Position numbers and translations under genes: made by a program. From JAZDMK01 sp043800975 (lineage in GTDB: Bacteria; Bacteroidota; Bacteroidia; Bacteroidales; JAHJDW01): a stretch of DNA of 14,694 nucleotides. Positions 7,064-14,336 of the stretch are shown piece after piece. The notes below the pieces were generated by a model. It had not been told where the DNA came from, ran no database searches, and saw only the letters and a program-made list of their open reading frames with translations. Every line of letters begins with the position of its first letter. The stretch's first letter is position 1. The DNA lies in NCBI GenBank assembly GCA_043800975.1, contig JAZDMK010000108.1, positions 1 through 14,694 on the forward strand, read 5' to 3'.

Positions 7064-8419
7064 ATGTTTAAAAAAATCGTCCTTTTCACAAGCGCTCTTC
7101 TGGTCATGTTTTCCGCCAGTGCGCAACCCCAACCCGGAACTGTAATTGATCAGGTTGTGGCCGTTATCGGAAATGAAATTATTTTGCAATCGGATGTGGA
7201 AACGCAATATCTGCAGTATATAGCGCAGGGATTGGCTGCTGAGAATAATGCAGATATGAAATGCAAAATATTTGAAGAAATGCTTTTCCAGAAGCTGATG
7301 CTGCATCAGGCAAAGGTTGATAGCGTTACGATAACTGAGTCGCAGGTTGAAAATGAAATGGACCGCAGGCTGCGTTATTTTATTCAGCAGGTGGGATCAC
7401 AGGAAAAGCTGGAAGAATATTATCAGAAAACCATTATTCAGATTAAGGAAGATTTCAGAACAGCGATACGTGAGCAAATGCTCGTAGATAATGTTCAGGG
7501 AAAAATTACGGAGGATATTACTGTAACTCCTACGGAAGTAAAGACATTTTATAACAGTCTTCCGAAAGACAGTATTCCCTTGATCAGCGCAGAAACCGAA
7601 ATACTTCAGATTGTAAGAAAACCAAAAGTAAGTCCGGAAGAAATAACCAATGCCATGGAAAAAATTATGGGATTGCGCGAAAGAGTTTTAAAGGGAGAAA
7701 GTTTTTCGGCACTCGCCGTATTGTATTCAGATGATCCGGGAAGTTCCAAAAAAGGCGGCGAGTTGGGCTTTGTAAGTCGCGGCGATCTTTTCCCCGAAGT
7801 GGAAGAGATGGCATTCAGTTTGAAAACACCCAACGAGATTTCCAGCATTGTAAAAAGCAAAGTAGGTTATCATATTATTCAATTGATAGAGCGCCGGGGC
7901 GAAAGAATTAATTTCCGTCATATACTTATTATTCCTAAAGTATCTCCGCTTGATCTGGCAAAAGCAAGTATGTTTCTAGACAGTTTAACTACTCAGATTA
8001 ATGCAGGAAAAATTACGTTTGAAGATGCAGCTGTAAAATTCTCGGATGATGAATCACGCAACAACGGTGCAATGATGATTAATCCGTCAACAGGTTCAAC
8101 GAAATTTCAAACGGATGAACTTGATCCTGCGATTTTTTTTATTATCGATAAACTGAAAATCGGTGAGATTTCAAAACCCAATGCATATGCTACAAGTGAT
8201 GGAGCACAAGCATATCGTGTTATGAAAATTAAGTCACGAACAGAGCCACACGTTGCAAACCTGAAGGAAGATTACAACCGGATTCAAACTGCAGCGCTGA
8301 ATCAAAAACAGATGAAAGCGGTAGCCAAATGGATAGAAAAGAAAAAAAGCACTACTTTTATTCAGGTAAATCCATCGTATATGGGATGTGACTTTAAATA
8401 TAACTGGTTTAATAAATAG
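7064..8419 (+). CDS. surA: SurA-type periplasmic chaperone / peptidylprolyl isomerase
   Basis: A 451-residue protein. The start is ATG 7064, giving a Sec signal peptide ending at about SASA-Q (residue 20); an in-frame ATG at 7010 lies inside the previous gene and would bury the signal. The SurA N-terminal domain follows, with VIDQVVAVIGNEIILQSDVE at 27-46. Parvulin domain 1 (about 176-276) has YSDDPGSSKKGGELGFVSRG and KVGYHIIQ, but its first strand reads EILQIVRK in place of the usual HILI. Parvulin domain 2 (about 283-388) has FRHILII and FSDDESRNNGAM. This is the canonical SurA layout: N-terminal chaperone part, two parvulin domains, short C-terminal helix. It would escort unfolded outer-membrane proteins through the periplasm. 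The operon position behind two relatives supports this. Confidence 0.92.
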   Translation: MFKKIVLFTSALLVMFSASAQPQPGTVIDQVVAVIGNEIILQSDVETQYLQYIAQGLAAENNADMKCKIFEEMLFQKLMLHQAKVDSVTITESQVENEMDRRLRYFIQQVGSQEKLEEYYQKTIIQIKEDFRTAIREQMLVDNVQGKITEDITVTPTEVKTFYNSLPKDSIPLISAETEILQIVRKPKVSPEEITNAMEKIMGLRERVLKGESFSALAVLYSDDPGSSKKGGELGFVSRGDLFPEVEEMAFSLKTPNEISSIVKSKVGYHIIQLIERRGERINFRHILIIPKVSPLDLAKASMFLDSLTTQINAGKITFEDAAVKFSDDESRNNGAMMINPSTGSTKFQTDELDPAIFFIIDKLKIGEISKPNAYATSDGAQAYRVMKIKSRTEPHVANLKEDYNRIQTAALNQKQMKAVAKWIEKKKSTTFIQVNPSYMGCDFKYNWFNK

Positions 8420-8424
8420 CAATC

Positions 8425-9393
8425 ATGCAATATTCATCAGACGTAGAAGCGGTAGATGCTTTCAGAGAAAAGTTTGGAAACCTCAGAAGTGAGATTGCAA
8501 AGGTTATTGTTGGTCAGGATGACGTTATCAAAGATCTTCTGATTTGTATATTCAGCAATGGCCACTGCCTGCTGGTGGGTGTGCCGGGTCTTGCAAAAAC
8601 ATTAATGGTAAATACCCTTGCGCAAATTCTCGGATTGTCGTACAGCAGGATTCAGTTTACACCCGACTTAATGCCTTCGGATATTCTGGGGACAGAAATT
8701 TTGGGCGAGAACAGGGAATTCCGATTTATCAAAGGACCTGTGTTTGCGAATGTCATTCTTGCTGATGAAATCAACCGCACGCCGCCCAAAACACAATCTG
8801 CTCTTCTGGAAGCGATGCAGGAAAGAGCGGTAACTGTTGCCGGAAATAATTATAAACTGGATGATCCTTTTTTTGTTTTAGCAACACAAAATCCGATAGA
8901 GCAGGAGGGAACCTATCCATTGCCGGAAGCGCAGCTTGACAGGTTCATGTTTAATGTGACACTTGATTATCCCAGCTTTGAAGAAGAAAAAAAGGTAGTG
9001 GAATACACAACATCTTTGGTAGATATTTCTTTAAATAAAATACTTTCGGCTGAAGAAATTTTGTTTTTTCAACAACTTGTCAGAAAAATACCTGTGAATG
9101 AAAATCTGGTTGATTATGCTGTAAAGCTTGCCAGCCGGACACGACCGGGAACACCACTGGCTCATCCCAAGGCAACTGAATTTATCAGTTGGGGTGCTGG
9201 ACCACGTGCATCGCAGTACCTGATCATTGGAGCCAAATGCCATGCATTGATACATGGAAAATATACGCCTGATATCGAAGATATCCGTGCTGTTGCAAAA
9301 CCCATTCTGCGCCATCGCATCGTACGAAACTACAAAGCCGAAGCCGAAGGTATCCGCGAAGATTATTTAATTAATGAATTTATGAACCTCTAA
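8425..9393 (+). CDS. MoxR-family AAA+ ATPase
   Basis: A 322-residue cytoplasmic ATPase. Visible motifs are Walker A GVPGLAKT (52-59), Walker B ILADE ending at Glu115 in VILADEINR, sensor 1 ATQNP (153-157) and the arginine-finger region LDRFMFN (171-177). The C-terminal lid includes ASRTRPGTPLAHP and ends with PILRHRIVRNYKAEAEG. MoxR proteins act as chaperone-like ATPases, usually with DUF58 and VWA-domain partners. Here the partners are not adjacent: the next gene is a small membrane protein and then a terminator. Bacteroidota often pair this MoxR subfamily with DUF58 genes, so a solitary copy is slightly unusual. The ATG lies 5 bases after the surA stop, so it is probably co-transcribed with the chaperone genes. 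Confidence 0.93.
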   Translation: MQYSSDVEAVDAFREKFGNLRSEIAKVIVGQDDVIKDLLICIFSNGHCLLVGVPGLAKTLMVNTLAQILGLSYSRIQFTPDLMPSDILGTEILGENREFRFIKGPVFANVILADEINRTPPKTQSALLEAMQERAVTVAGNNYKLDDPFFVLATQNPIEQEGTYPLPEAQLDRFMFNVTLDYPSFEEEKKVVEYTTSLVDISLNKILSAEEILFFQQLVRKIPVNENLVDYAVKLASRTRPGTPLAHPKATEFISWGAGPRASQYLIIGAKCHALIHGKYTPDIEDIRAVAKPILRHRIVRNYKAEAEGIREDYLINEFMNL

Positions 9394-9404
9394 ATTTTTG
9401 AACC

Positions 9405-9650
9405 ATGAATACTATAAAACGAATTTCTGTTGTACTGTTAGCAGTGTTGATTGTATTCTTTACGATCATATCAATACTTGCCGTCTGGGATATTATCCAG
9501 GTTGAAAATATTACCGGGAAATCATTTACAACCATTTTGATTTTGTTTGCTTCATCGGCCGTAATGCTGTTTCTGTTTTCGGTGGTATATCCAACGAATG
9601 AAAGAAACAATCACAACAACCAGGGGCCGAATGCTCCTCCACACCAATAA
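9405..9650 (+). CDS. Small two-helix membrane protein, unknown function
   Basis: An 81-residue protein. Two hydrophobic helices are predicted by eye: about 9-28 (VLLAVLIVFFTIISILAVWD) and about 43-62 (TILILFASSAVMLFLFSVVY), joined by a polar loop IIQVENITGKS. The C-terminal 19 residues are polar and rich in Asn, Pro, Gln and His. I recognise no family. It starts 11 bases after moxR and ends at a strong terminator, so it is probably the last gene of the chaperone-moxR transcript. Coding status is supported by coherent hydrophobic architecture and tight spacing; an accidental open frame is possible but less likely. Confidence 0.7.
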   Translation: MNTIKRISVVLLAVLIVFFTIISILAVWDIIQVENITGKSFTTILILFASSAVMLFLFSVVYPTNERNNHNNQGPNAPPHQ

Positions 9651-9680
9651 AAAAAAAAGAGGCATTTGCCTCTTTTTTAT
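9651..9680. terminator. Bidirectional terminator between moxR cluster and rpoD
   Basis: The stem AGAGGC (with an outer run of A) pairs with GCCTCT followed by a run of T, around the loop ATTT. A-tracts and T-tracts on both sides let it act for the plus-strand group ending at 9650 and for rpoD on the minus strand. The rpoD stop codon (9677-9679) lies inside the hairpin's flanking tract. Confidence 0.85.
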
Positions 9681-10543
9681 TCACCCAAATAGGATTTTAG
9701 TAGCTTGCTTCGCGCCGTGTGTTTGAGCCTGCGAATGGCTTTTTCTTTGATTTGACGAACCCTTTCACGTGTAAGATCAAACCGCTCGGCAATCTCATCC
9801 AGCGTATGGCCGTGGTTTTCGCCAATCCCATAAAAAAGTAAAACAACATCTTTCTCACGATCAGTAAGGGATGAAAGAGAACGATCAATTTCTTTTGATA
9901 AGGATTCTTTGATCATTAAATCGTCTGTTGCTTTGTCATCGTTGCTTACAAAAACATCCAGCAGGTTTACGGTTTCATCCAGTATTAAAGGTGCATCCAT
10001 GGAAACATGCTTGTTGGAAACACGAAGTGTGTCGCTAACTTTATCTACCGTGAGATCCAGCTCGTCTGCCAACTCTTGAGCAGTAGGAGTGCGTTCGTAT
10101 TTTTGTTCAAGGAGCGAAGCTGTTTTAATAATTTTATTCAGTGAGCCTACCTGATTAAGCGGAAGGCGGACGATGCGGGATTGCTCTGCCAGCGCCTGTA
10201 ATATGGATTGCCGAATCCACCATACTGCATAAGAAATAAATTTAAAGCCACGGGTTTCATCGAATCTGCGTGCTGCTTTTATAAGTCCAAGATTGCCTTC
10301 ATTTATTAAATCGGGTAAACTTAAACCCTGACTCTGGTATTGTTTGGCGACGGAAACCACAAAGCGAAGGTTAGCCTTCGTAAGTTTATCCAGTGCCTTT
10401 TCATCACCCTGGCGGATGAGCTGTGCCAGCTGAACTTCTTCTTCTGCAGAAATTAAAACTTCTCTGCCTATTTCCTGAAGGTATCTGTCCAGTGACGCGG
10501 TTTCCCGGTTGGTGATGGATTTGGTTATTTTAAGTTGTCTCAT
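9677..10543 (-). CDS. rpoD: Primary sigma factor RpoD/SigA, Bacteroidota type
   Basis: 288 residues, starting MRQLKITKSITNRE, the typical start of the Bacteroidota housekeeping sigma factor; a longer frame from TTG 10558 adds five unconserved residues and is rejected. It has no region 1.1. Region 1.2 is about 15-47 (SLDRYLQEIG). Region 2 is about 54-124, with DLINEGNLGLIKAARRFD and FISYAVWWIRQSI for core binding and -7 recognition. Region 3 is about 133-210. Region 4 is about 223-275, with the helix-turn-helix TLDEIAERFDLTRERVRQIK. It directs RNA polymerase to housekeeping promoters such as the TAnnTTTG elements found here. It lies downstream of degQ with a 108-bp gap and converges on the moxR group. 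Confidence 0.95.
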   Translation of the reverse strand: MRQLKITKSITNRETASLDRYLQEIGREVLISAEEEVQLAQLIRQGDEKALDKLTKANLRFVVSVAKQYQSQGLSLPDLINEGNLGLIKAARRFDETRGFKFISYAVWWIRQSILQALAEQSRIVRLPLNQVGSLNKIIKTASLLEQKYERTPTAQELADELDLTVDKVSDTLRVSNKHVSMDAPLILDETVNLLDVFVSNDDKATDDLMIKESLSKEIDRSLSSLTDREKDVVLLFYGIGENHGHTLDEIAERFDLTRERVRQIKEKAIRRLKHTARSKLLKSYLGE

Positions 10544-10604
10544 AATCTGTATCCTCAATTAAATTTCAACGACGTTGTCAGTTGAACAACTTTTCTGAAT
10601 TTCT

Positions 10605-10628
10605 GATTGTACAAATAATTATACAATC
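10605..10628. promoter_or_regulatory. Inverted repeat upstream of rpoD
   Basis: GATTGTA (10605-10611) and TACAATC (10622-10628) form a perfect 7-bp inverted repeat around a 10-base AT-rich spacer, about 62-85 bases before the rpoD ATG. On the minus strand the spacer region reads TATAATTATTTG, close to but not matching the TAnnTTTG -7 consensus. It could be an operator, an RNA hairpin behind degQ, or chance in AT-rich DNA. There is no T-tract, so it is not a typical terminator. Confidence 0.35.
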
Positions 10629-10651
10629 ATGGTTAGTGTTGTGATAGCGTG

Positions 10652-12100
10652 TTATAGTCCGAAACCATAATATGCCCGCATACCATTTTGGTAAATACCT
10701 TCAATCAGTATGCCACCTTTTTTATTATCCAGTGCACGTGAGATATCTTCCTGTGTTGTGATTGGTTTTTTATCAATATGTGTGACAATAAAACCTTCTC
10801 TTACACCAGCAGCTCTCAACAGCCCCTGATCAAGTTTAGATATTTTCATTCCGTTTGCAATACTCAGTTTTTTCATTTCTTCTTTTGTAATAGGAGTAAA
10901 CGTTGCACCCAGCGAAGAAATGAGTTCTGTATCTTCTTTTTTAACCAGCCCGGTTGTGCCTTTAACATTTTTCAAAGTAAGTTTCACAGTGGAAGTTTTT
11001 TCTTCCCGCTGAAAGGTTACATTGATCTTATCTCCAGGCCGGAAAAGGTTCACCTGTTCCTGCAATTCTCCTACGTTGTCAACTGCAATGCCACCAATGT
11101 GAGTGATTACATCACCTGCTTTCAGGCCGGCTTCTTCACCGGAACCACCCTGGTTTACACCCGAAATGTAAACGCCTTTGATCTCTTTAATTCCTTTTTC
11201 TTTTGCAAGTTTGGAATCAAGGTCTTTAATTTCTACGCCAAGGAACGCTCGTTGCACTTCTCCAAACTCCAGCAGATCGTCCACAACTTTACGGACCATA
11301 CTAACAGGAATTGCGAAGCCATACCCAGCATAAGACCCTGTATTGGATGCAATGGCTGCATTGATTCCGATAAGTTCTCCCTTTGTATTTACCAGTGCGC
11401 CTCCGCTGTTTCCCGGATTGATGGCTGCATCAGTTTGAATGAAAGATTCAATGCTAGGCCCTTCTTCCATAAAATTAATATTCCTTGCTTTTGCACTGAC
11501 AATTCCGGCAGTTACTGTTGAGGTAAGATTAAAAGGATTTCCTACAGCCAGAACCCATTCGCCAACCTTAACACTGTCGGAATTTCCAAAACGCAGGTAA
11601 GGAAGGCCACTTTCTTCAATTTTAAGCAAAGCGAGATCTGTAGAAGGATCTGTACCGATAACCTTGGCTTCATAGGTGCTTTTATTATCTAATGTGACTT
11701 CAATGGCATCGGCTTTTGTGATGACATGGTTGTTGGTTACAATATAACCATCGGCAGAAATGATTACGCCGGAACCAAAGCCTGATGCGGGCTCTGCTTT
11801 TTTCCGGTAGGGATTACCAAAAAAGTCACTAAAGGGATCAAATCCAAAAGAAGATGTGTATCCACTGTTCAGATACTTTGTTTTTACATGAACAACAGCC
11901 GGTACTGATAACTCAGCTGCATTTACAAAATCGGGAAGCGCAGCAGGAATGTTCCTCATGTTGACTTCATGTTTGATGTCTTCTTTGGGTTGCACACCCA
12001 TCTTTTTGCGGGCCTGTAATTCGTTTGCTCTATTCAGACCTAATGCAAATACGCCGCCCAGCATGGCGATGATAACGGATCCTACAATTTTTTTGAACAT
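10652..12100 (-). CDS. degQ: DegP/DegQ-family (HtrA) periplasmic serine protease
   Basis: 482 residues. It begins with an N-terminal membrane segment or uncleaved signal anchor (about 4-22, IVGSVIIAMLGGVFALGL). The trypsin-like domain carries the full triad: His125 (TNNHVI), Asp155 (DPSTDLALL) and Ser232 (NPGNSGGAL). PDZ domain 1 spans about 283-380 (FLGVEIKDL, SGEEAGLKAGDVITHIGG). A second, shorter PDZ-like segment covers about 395-482 (LRAAGVREGFIVTHIDKKPI). A Phe/Gly/Pro-rich loop (about 80-105) precedes the catalytic core, like the LA-loop region of HtrA proteases. The family degrades or chaperones misfolded envelope proteins. The ATG at 12100 is the natural start. Its placement behind the SurA cluster and beside rpoD fits envelope quality control. 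DegP versus DegQ cannot be separated by sequence alone. Confidence 0.93.
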   Translation of the reverse strand: MFKKIVGSVIIAMLGGVFALGLNRANELQARKKMGVQPKEDIKHEVNMRNIPAALPDFVNAAELSVPAVVHVKTKYLNSGYTSSFGFDPFSDFFGNPYRKKAEPASGFGSGVIISADGYIVTNNHVITKADAIEVTLDNKSTYEAKVIGTDPSTDLALLKIEESGLPYLRFGNSDSVKVGEWVLAVGNPFNLTSTVTAGIVSAKARNINFMEEGPSIESFIQTDAAINPGNSGGALVNTKGELIGINAAIASNTGSYAGYGFAIPVSMVRKVVDDLLEFGEVQRAFLGVEIKDLDSKLAKEKGIKEIKGVYISGVNQGGSGEEAGLKAGDVITHIGGIAVDNVGELQEQVNLFRPGDKINVTFQREEKTSTVKLTLKNVKGTTGLVKKEDTELISSLGATFTPITKEEMKKLSIANGMKISKLDQGLLRAAGVREGFIVTHIDKKPITTQEDISRALDNKKGGILIEGIYQNGMRAYYGFGL

Positions 12101-12246
12101 GGTTTTTTAAATTTTAAAATTGGACGTAAAAAAACGCAACATTCATTCCTGTTATTGTTCATTGTCAGTTAAAAATTGTTAATGAAAGTTTTAATATTTA
12201 TTAAACTCTTTCAATAACTTTGTAAAAAAAACGAGCGCAGCTTTTT
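12101..12246. promoter_or_regulatory. Divergent intergenic region between degQ and the dapF operon
   Basis: A 146-bp AT-rich spacer separates the start codons of two divergent transcripts. The plus-strand side has an exact -7 element at 12215-12222. I found no TAnnTTTG match facing degQ, so its promoter is unidentified. No convincing operator was seen. Confidence 0.5.
12215..12222 (+). promoter_or_regulatory. Bacteroidota -7 element for the dapF operon
   Basis: TAACTTTG matches TAnnTTTG exactly and lies 24 bases before the ATG at 12247, the same distance as at guaB. No clear -33 element is present. Confidence 0.65.
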
Positions 12247-12999
12247 ATGTCTTTAAAAAAAAATAAATACAAAGGATTACTGGCAGGGATACTGATTGGA
12301 TTTGGTATTTCGCTTTTGATTGTGCTTGCTGTAACTGGTGGTCGCGGATTAAATCCATTTCCAGCCTTTAACCAGTTTTTTAAAAAAGTAAACGGATATC
12401 TTGCCAATAAAGGAGATGTAGCCCGAAGTACAGATTTTCAGAAAGGTCAGGTTATCATTCGTCTTTTGAAAGAAAGAACCGATGTCCCTACTGCTGAAGC
12501 ATGGATGGGTGATACTTCCACCTATGATTCGGATGATGCAATGGACGAATTGTTTGGAATGGCAGGTGATTCAACAATGTCTGATTCGCTGCGGAAAATG
12601 ATAGGAGCAGATAATTCATTATCATCCGATCGTTCGTTGGTGAAGCGCGATGTTTTGATGGGTTTTAAAATTGTAACTATAAAAAATGCCAATATTAAAA
12701 AAGAGAAACAGGAAGCAATAAATGATTCCGTTTTGGTTGAAAGTAATAATCCGGCTAAAGCAGGAATCATTCGTGTTGAGTTCTGGCAATCACCTTTGAA
12801 TTACAAGGGATACAAGGCAAATAAAAGCAAAATTGTTTTGTTTGGATTGGAGCAAGATGGAGTTTTTTCAATAAAGAAATTTAAAAATATTTTATTTCTG
12901 CAATACGCAGGGATTTTTTATCAGCTTGACGAAACCGAAGAGCACCGGCCTTTTCAAAAAGTGAAGGATCCTGCATTAATAAAACAACTTGCTAATTGA
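12247..12999 (+). CDS. Single-pass membrane protein of unknown function, first gene of the dapF operon
   Basis: 250 residues. The basic start (SLKKNKYKG) is followed by one transmembrane helix at about 11-30 (LLAGILIGFGISLLIVLAVT), so the protein is probably anchored with most of it in the periplasm. A middle segment (about 87-120) is acidic and Ser/Asp/Met-rich and looks disordered (DTSTYDSDDAMDELFGMAGD). A C-terminal part (about 165-250) has alternating hydrophobic strands, such as IIRVEFWQSPLNYKGYKANK and VLFGLEQDGVFSIKKF, suggesting a small beta-rich domain. I recognise no family. Its stop overlaps the dapF start by one base (TGATG), so translation is coupled. By context it may be linked to cell-wall metabolism, but that is only inference. 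Confidence 0.85.
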   Translation: MSLKKNKYKGLLAGILIGFGISLLIVLAVTGGRGLNPFPAFNQFFKKVNGYLANKGDVARSTDFQKGQVIIRLLKERTDVPTAEAWMGDTSTYDSDDAMDELFGMAGDSTMSDSLRKMIGADNSLSSDRSLVKRDVLMGFKIVTIKNANIKKEKQEAINDSVLVESNNPAKAGIIRVEFWQSPLNYKGYKANKSKIVLFGLEQDGVFSIKKFKNILFLQYAGIFYQLDETEEHRPFQKVKDPALIKQLAN

Positions 13000-13799
13000 T
13001 GACATTTGATCTTTATAAATTTCATGGAGCAGGCAACGACTTTCTGCTGGTGAATGATCCTGACAAAACCTTTCCGGATAAAGATGTTGAGAAAATAGCA
13101 TTACTGTGTCATCGTCATTTTGGTATTGGTGCTGACGGGCTTATGCTTTTGCAACCTTCCTCTGTTGCTGCTTTTAAGATGGTTTATTTTAATTCTGACG
13201 GAAAAGAAGGAAGCATGTGTGGCAACGGAGGACGCTGTATTGTTGCATTTGCTGAATTGATGGGCGTGATTTATCACAAAAAGATTATTCGGTTTGAAGC
13301 CATCGACGGTCTGCATGATGCAGAAATACTTACATCTGAAAAAAACATTTCGATCGTTTCGTTGGGATTGTCATCGGTTCGATCTGCAGAAAAGATTGAT
13401 GATGGCTGGTTTCTGAATACAGGTTCCCCCCATTTTGTAACATTTGTTGACAATGCAAATGAAGTTGATGTTGTTGCATTGGGGCGTAAACTTCGCTATG
13501 ATCAGCGTTTTGCTCCTGCCGGTGCGAATATTAATTTTGTAGAAAAAAGAAGCGGTTCGTTGTATGTCAGAACTTATGAACGGGGTGTTGAAGATGAAAC
13601 TTTGTCGTGTGGAACCGGCGTCACAGCTTCAGTTATTGCGGCATACTTTGAAAAAAAATGCAGCAACCTCTGTGATGTTAATACCCGGGGTGGAAACCTG
13701 GTAGTTTCTTTTCAGGAAAATAATGGAGTAATTTCAGATTTAAAATTGCAGGGGCCTGCCGAATTTGTTTTTAAAACCACAATTTCATTTTACATATGA
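12999..13799 (+). CDS. dapF: Diaminopimelate epimerase
   Basis: Interconverts LL- and meso-diaminopimelate in the lysine and peptidoglycan precursor pathway, in the cytoplasm, without a cofactor. 266 residues, a normal length. The start MTFDLYKFHGAGNDFLLVND contains the family signature KFHGxGNDF. Both catalytic cysteines are present: Cys74 in GSMCGNGGRC and Cys204 in LSCGTGVTAS. FNSDGKEGSMCGNGGRC and GSPHFV provide the substrate-binding loops. The ATG at 12999 overlaps the preceding stop by one base; an in-frame TTG at 12996 only adds one residue and is rejected. The stop overlaps the acetyltransferase start as ATGA. Confidence 0.96.
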   Translation: MTFDLYKFHGAGNDFLLVNDPDKTFPDKDVEKIALLCHRHFGIGADGLMLLQPSSVAAFKMVYFNSDGKEGSMCGNGGRCIVAFAELMGVIYHKKIIRFEAIDGLHDAEILTSEKNISIVSLGLSSVRSAEKIDDGWFLNTGSPHFVTFVDNANEVDVVALGRKLRYDQRFAPAGANINFVEKRSGSLYVRTYERGVEDETLSCGTGVTASVIAAYFEKKCSNLCDVNTRGGNLVVSFQENNGVISDLKLQGPAEFVFKTTISFYI

Positions 13800-14332
13800 A
13801 TGAATTTGAAACTATACTAAAGGGAGAGAAATGCTTTCTTCGCGCTATGGAGCCAGAAGATGCATCTTTGCTGTACCAGTGGGAAAACGACACGCGATAC
13901 TGGTTGATGAGCAATACAGTTGCTCCGTTTTCAGAAAGCCAGTTGGTAGATTTTATCGCTACGGCACGTTATGATTTATATGCTGCGCGCCAGCTAAGGT
14001 TGATGATTGCAACAAACCAAAAACCGGCCATTGGTTGTATTGATTTGTTTGAATTTGATCCTGTGAATATGCGTGCGGGTGTTGGAATTCTGATCGCTGA
14101 CGAAGAAGAAAGAAACAAAGGAATCGCTGCTGATGCATTGAATATTCTGCTGCACTATTGTTTTCAGTTTTTACATTTAAACCAATTGTTCACGCAGGTA
14201 ATAATTGACAATGAAGCCAGTCTTCAGTTATTTAAAAAAGCGGGCTTTGAAATTTCAGGAACAAAAAAGCAATGGGTAAGACAGGGAAAAGAATGGAAGG
14301 ACGTTCAGTTTCTTCAAAAAATTAATCGATAG
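13796..14332 (+). CDS. GNAT-family N-acetyltransferase (RimJ/RimL-like)
   Basis: 178 residues. The N-terminal block GEKCFLRAMEPEDASLLYQWEND resembles the RimJ/RimL class that acetylates protein N-termini or small amines. The acetyl-CoA binding motif A is visible as GVGILIADEEERNKGIAADA (about 95-114), with the Arg/Gly pattern ERNKGIA. The usual late motif NEASLQLFKKAGF (about 139-151) is present. The start overlaps the dapF stop (ATGA, 13796-13799) and the stop lies 4 bases before mltG, so it belongs to the same operon. Substrate is unknown; operon position hints at a cell-wall or amino-sugar context but does not prove it. Confidence 0.9.
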   Translation: MNEFETILKGEKCFLRAMEPEDASLLYQWENDTRYWLMSNTVAPFSESQLVDFIATARYDLYAARQLRLMIATNQKPAIGCIDLFEFDPVNMRAGVGILIADEEERNKGIAADALNILLHYCFQFLHLNQLFTQVIIDNEASLQLFKKAGFEISGTKKQWVRQGKEWKDVQFLQKINR

Positions 14333-14336
14333 GAAT

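Noticed and set aside
10778..11521. A 247-codon plus-strand frame opposite degQ
   Set aside because: It is antisense to the conserved protease domain, is Phe/Cys/Ser-rich as expected of a shadow frame, and has no start signal.
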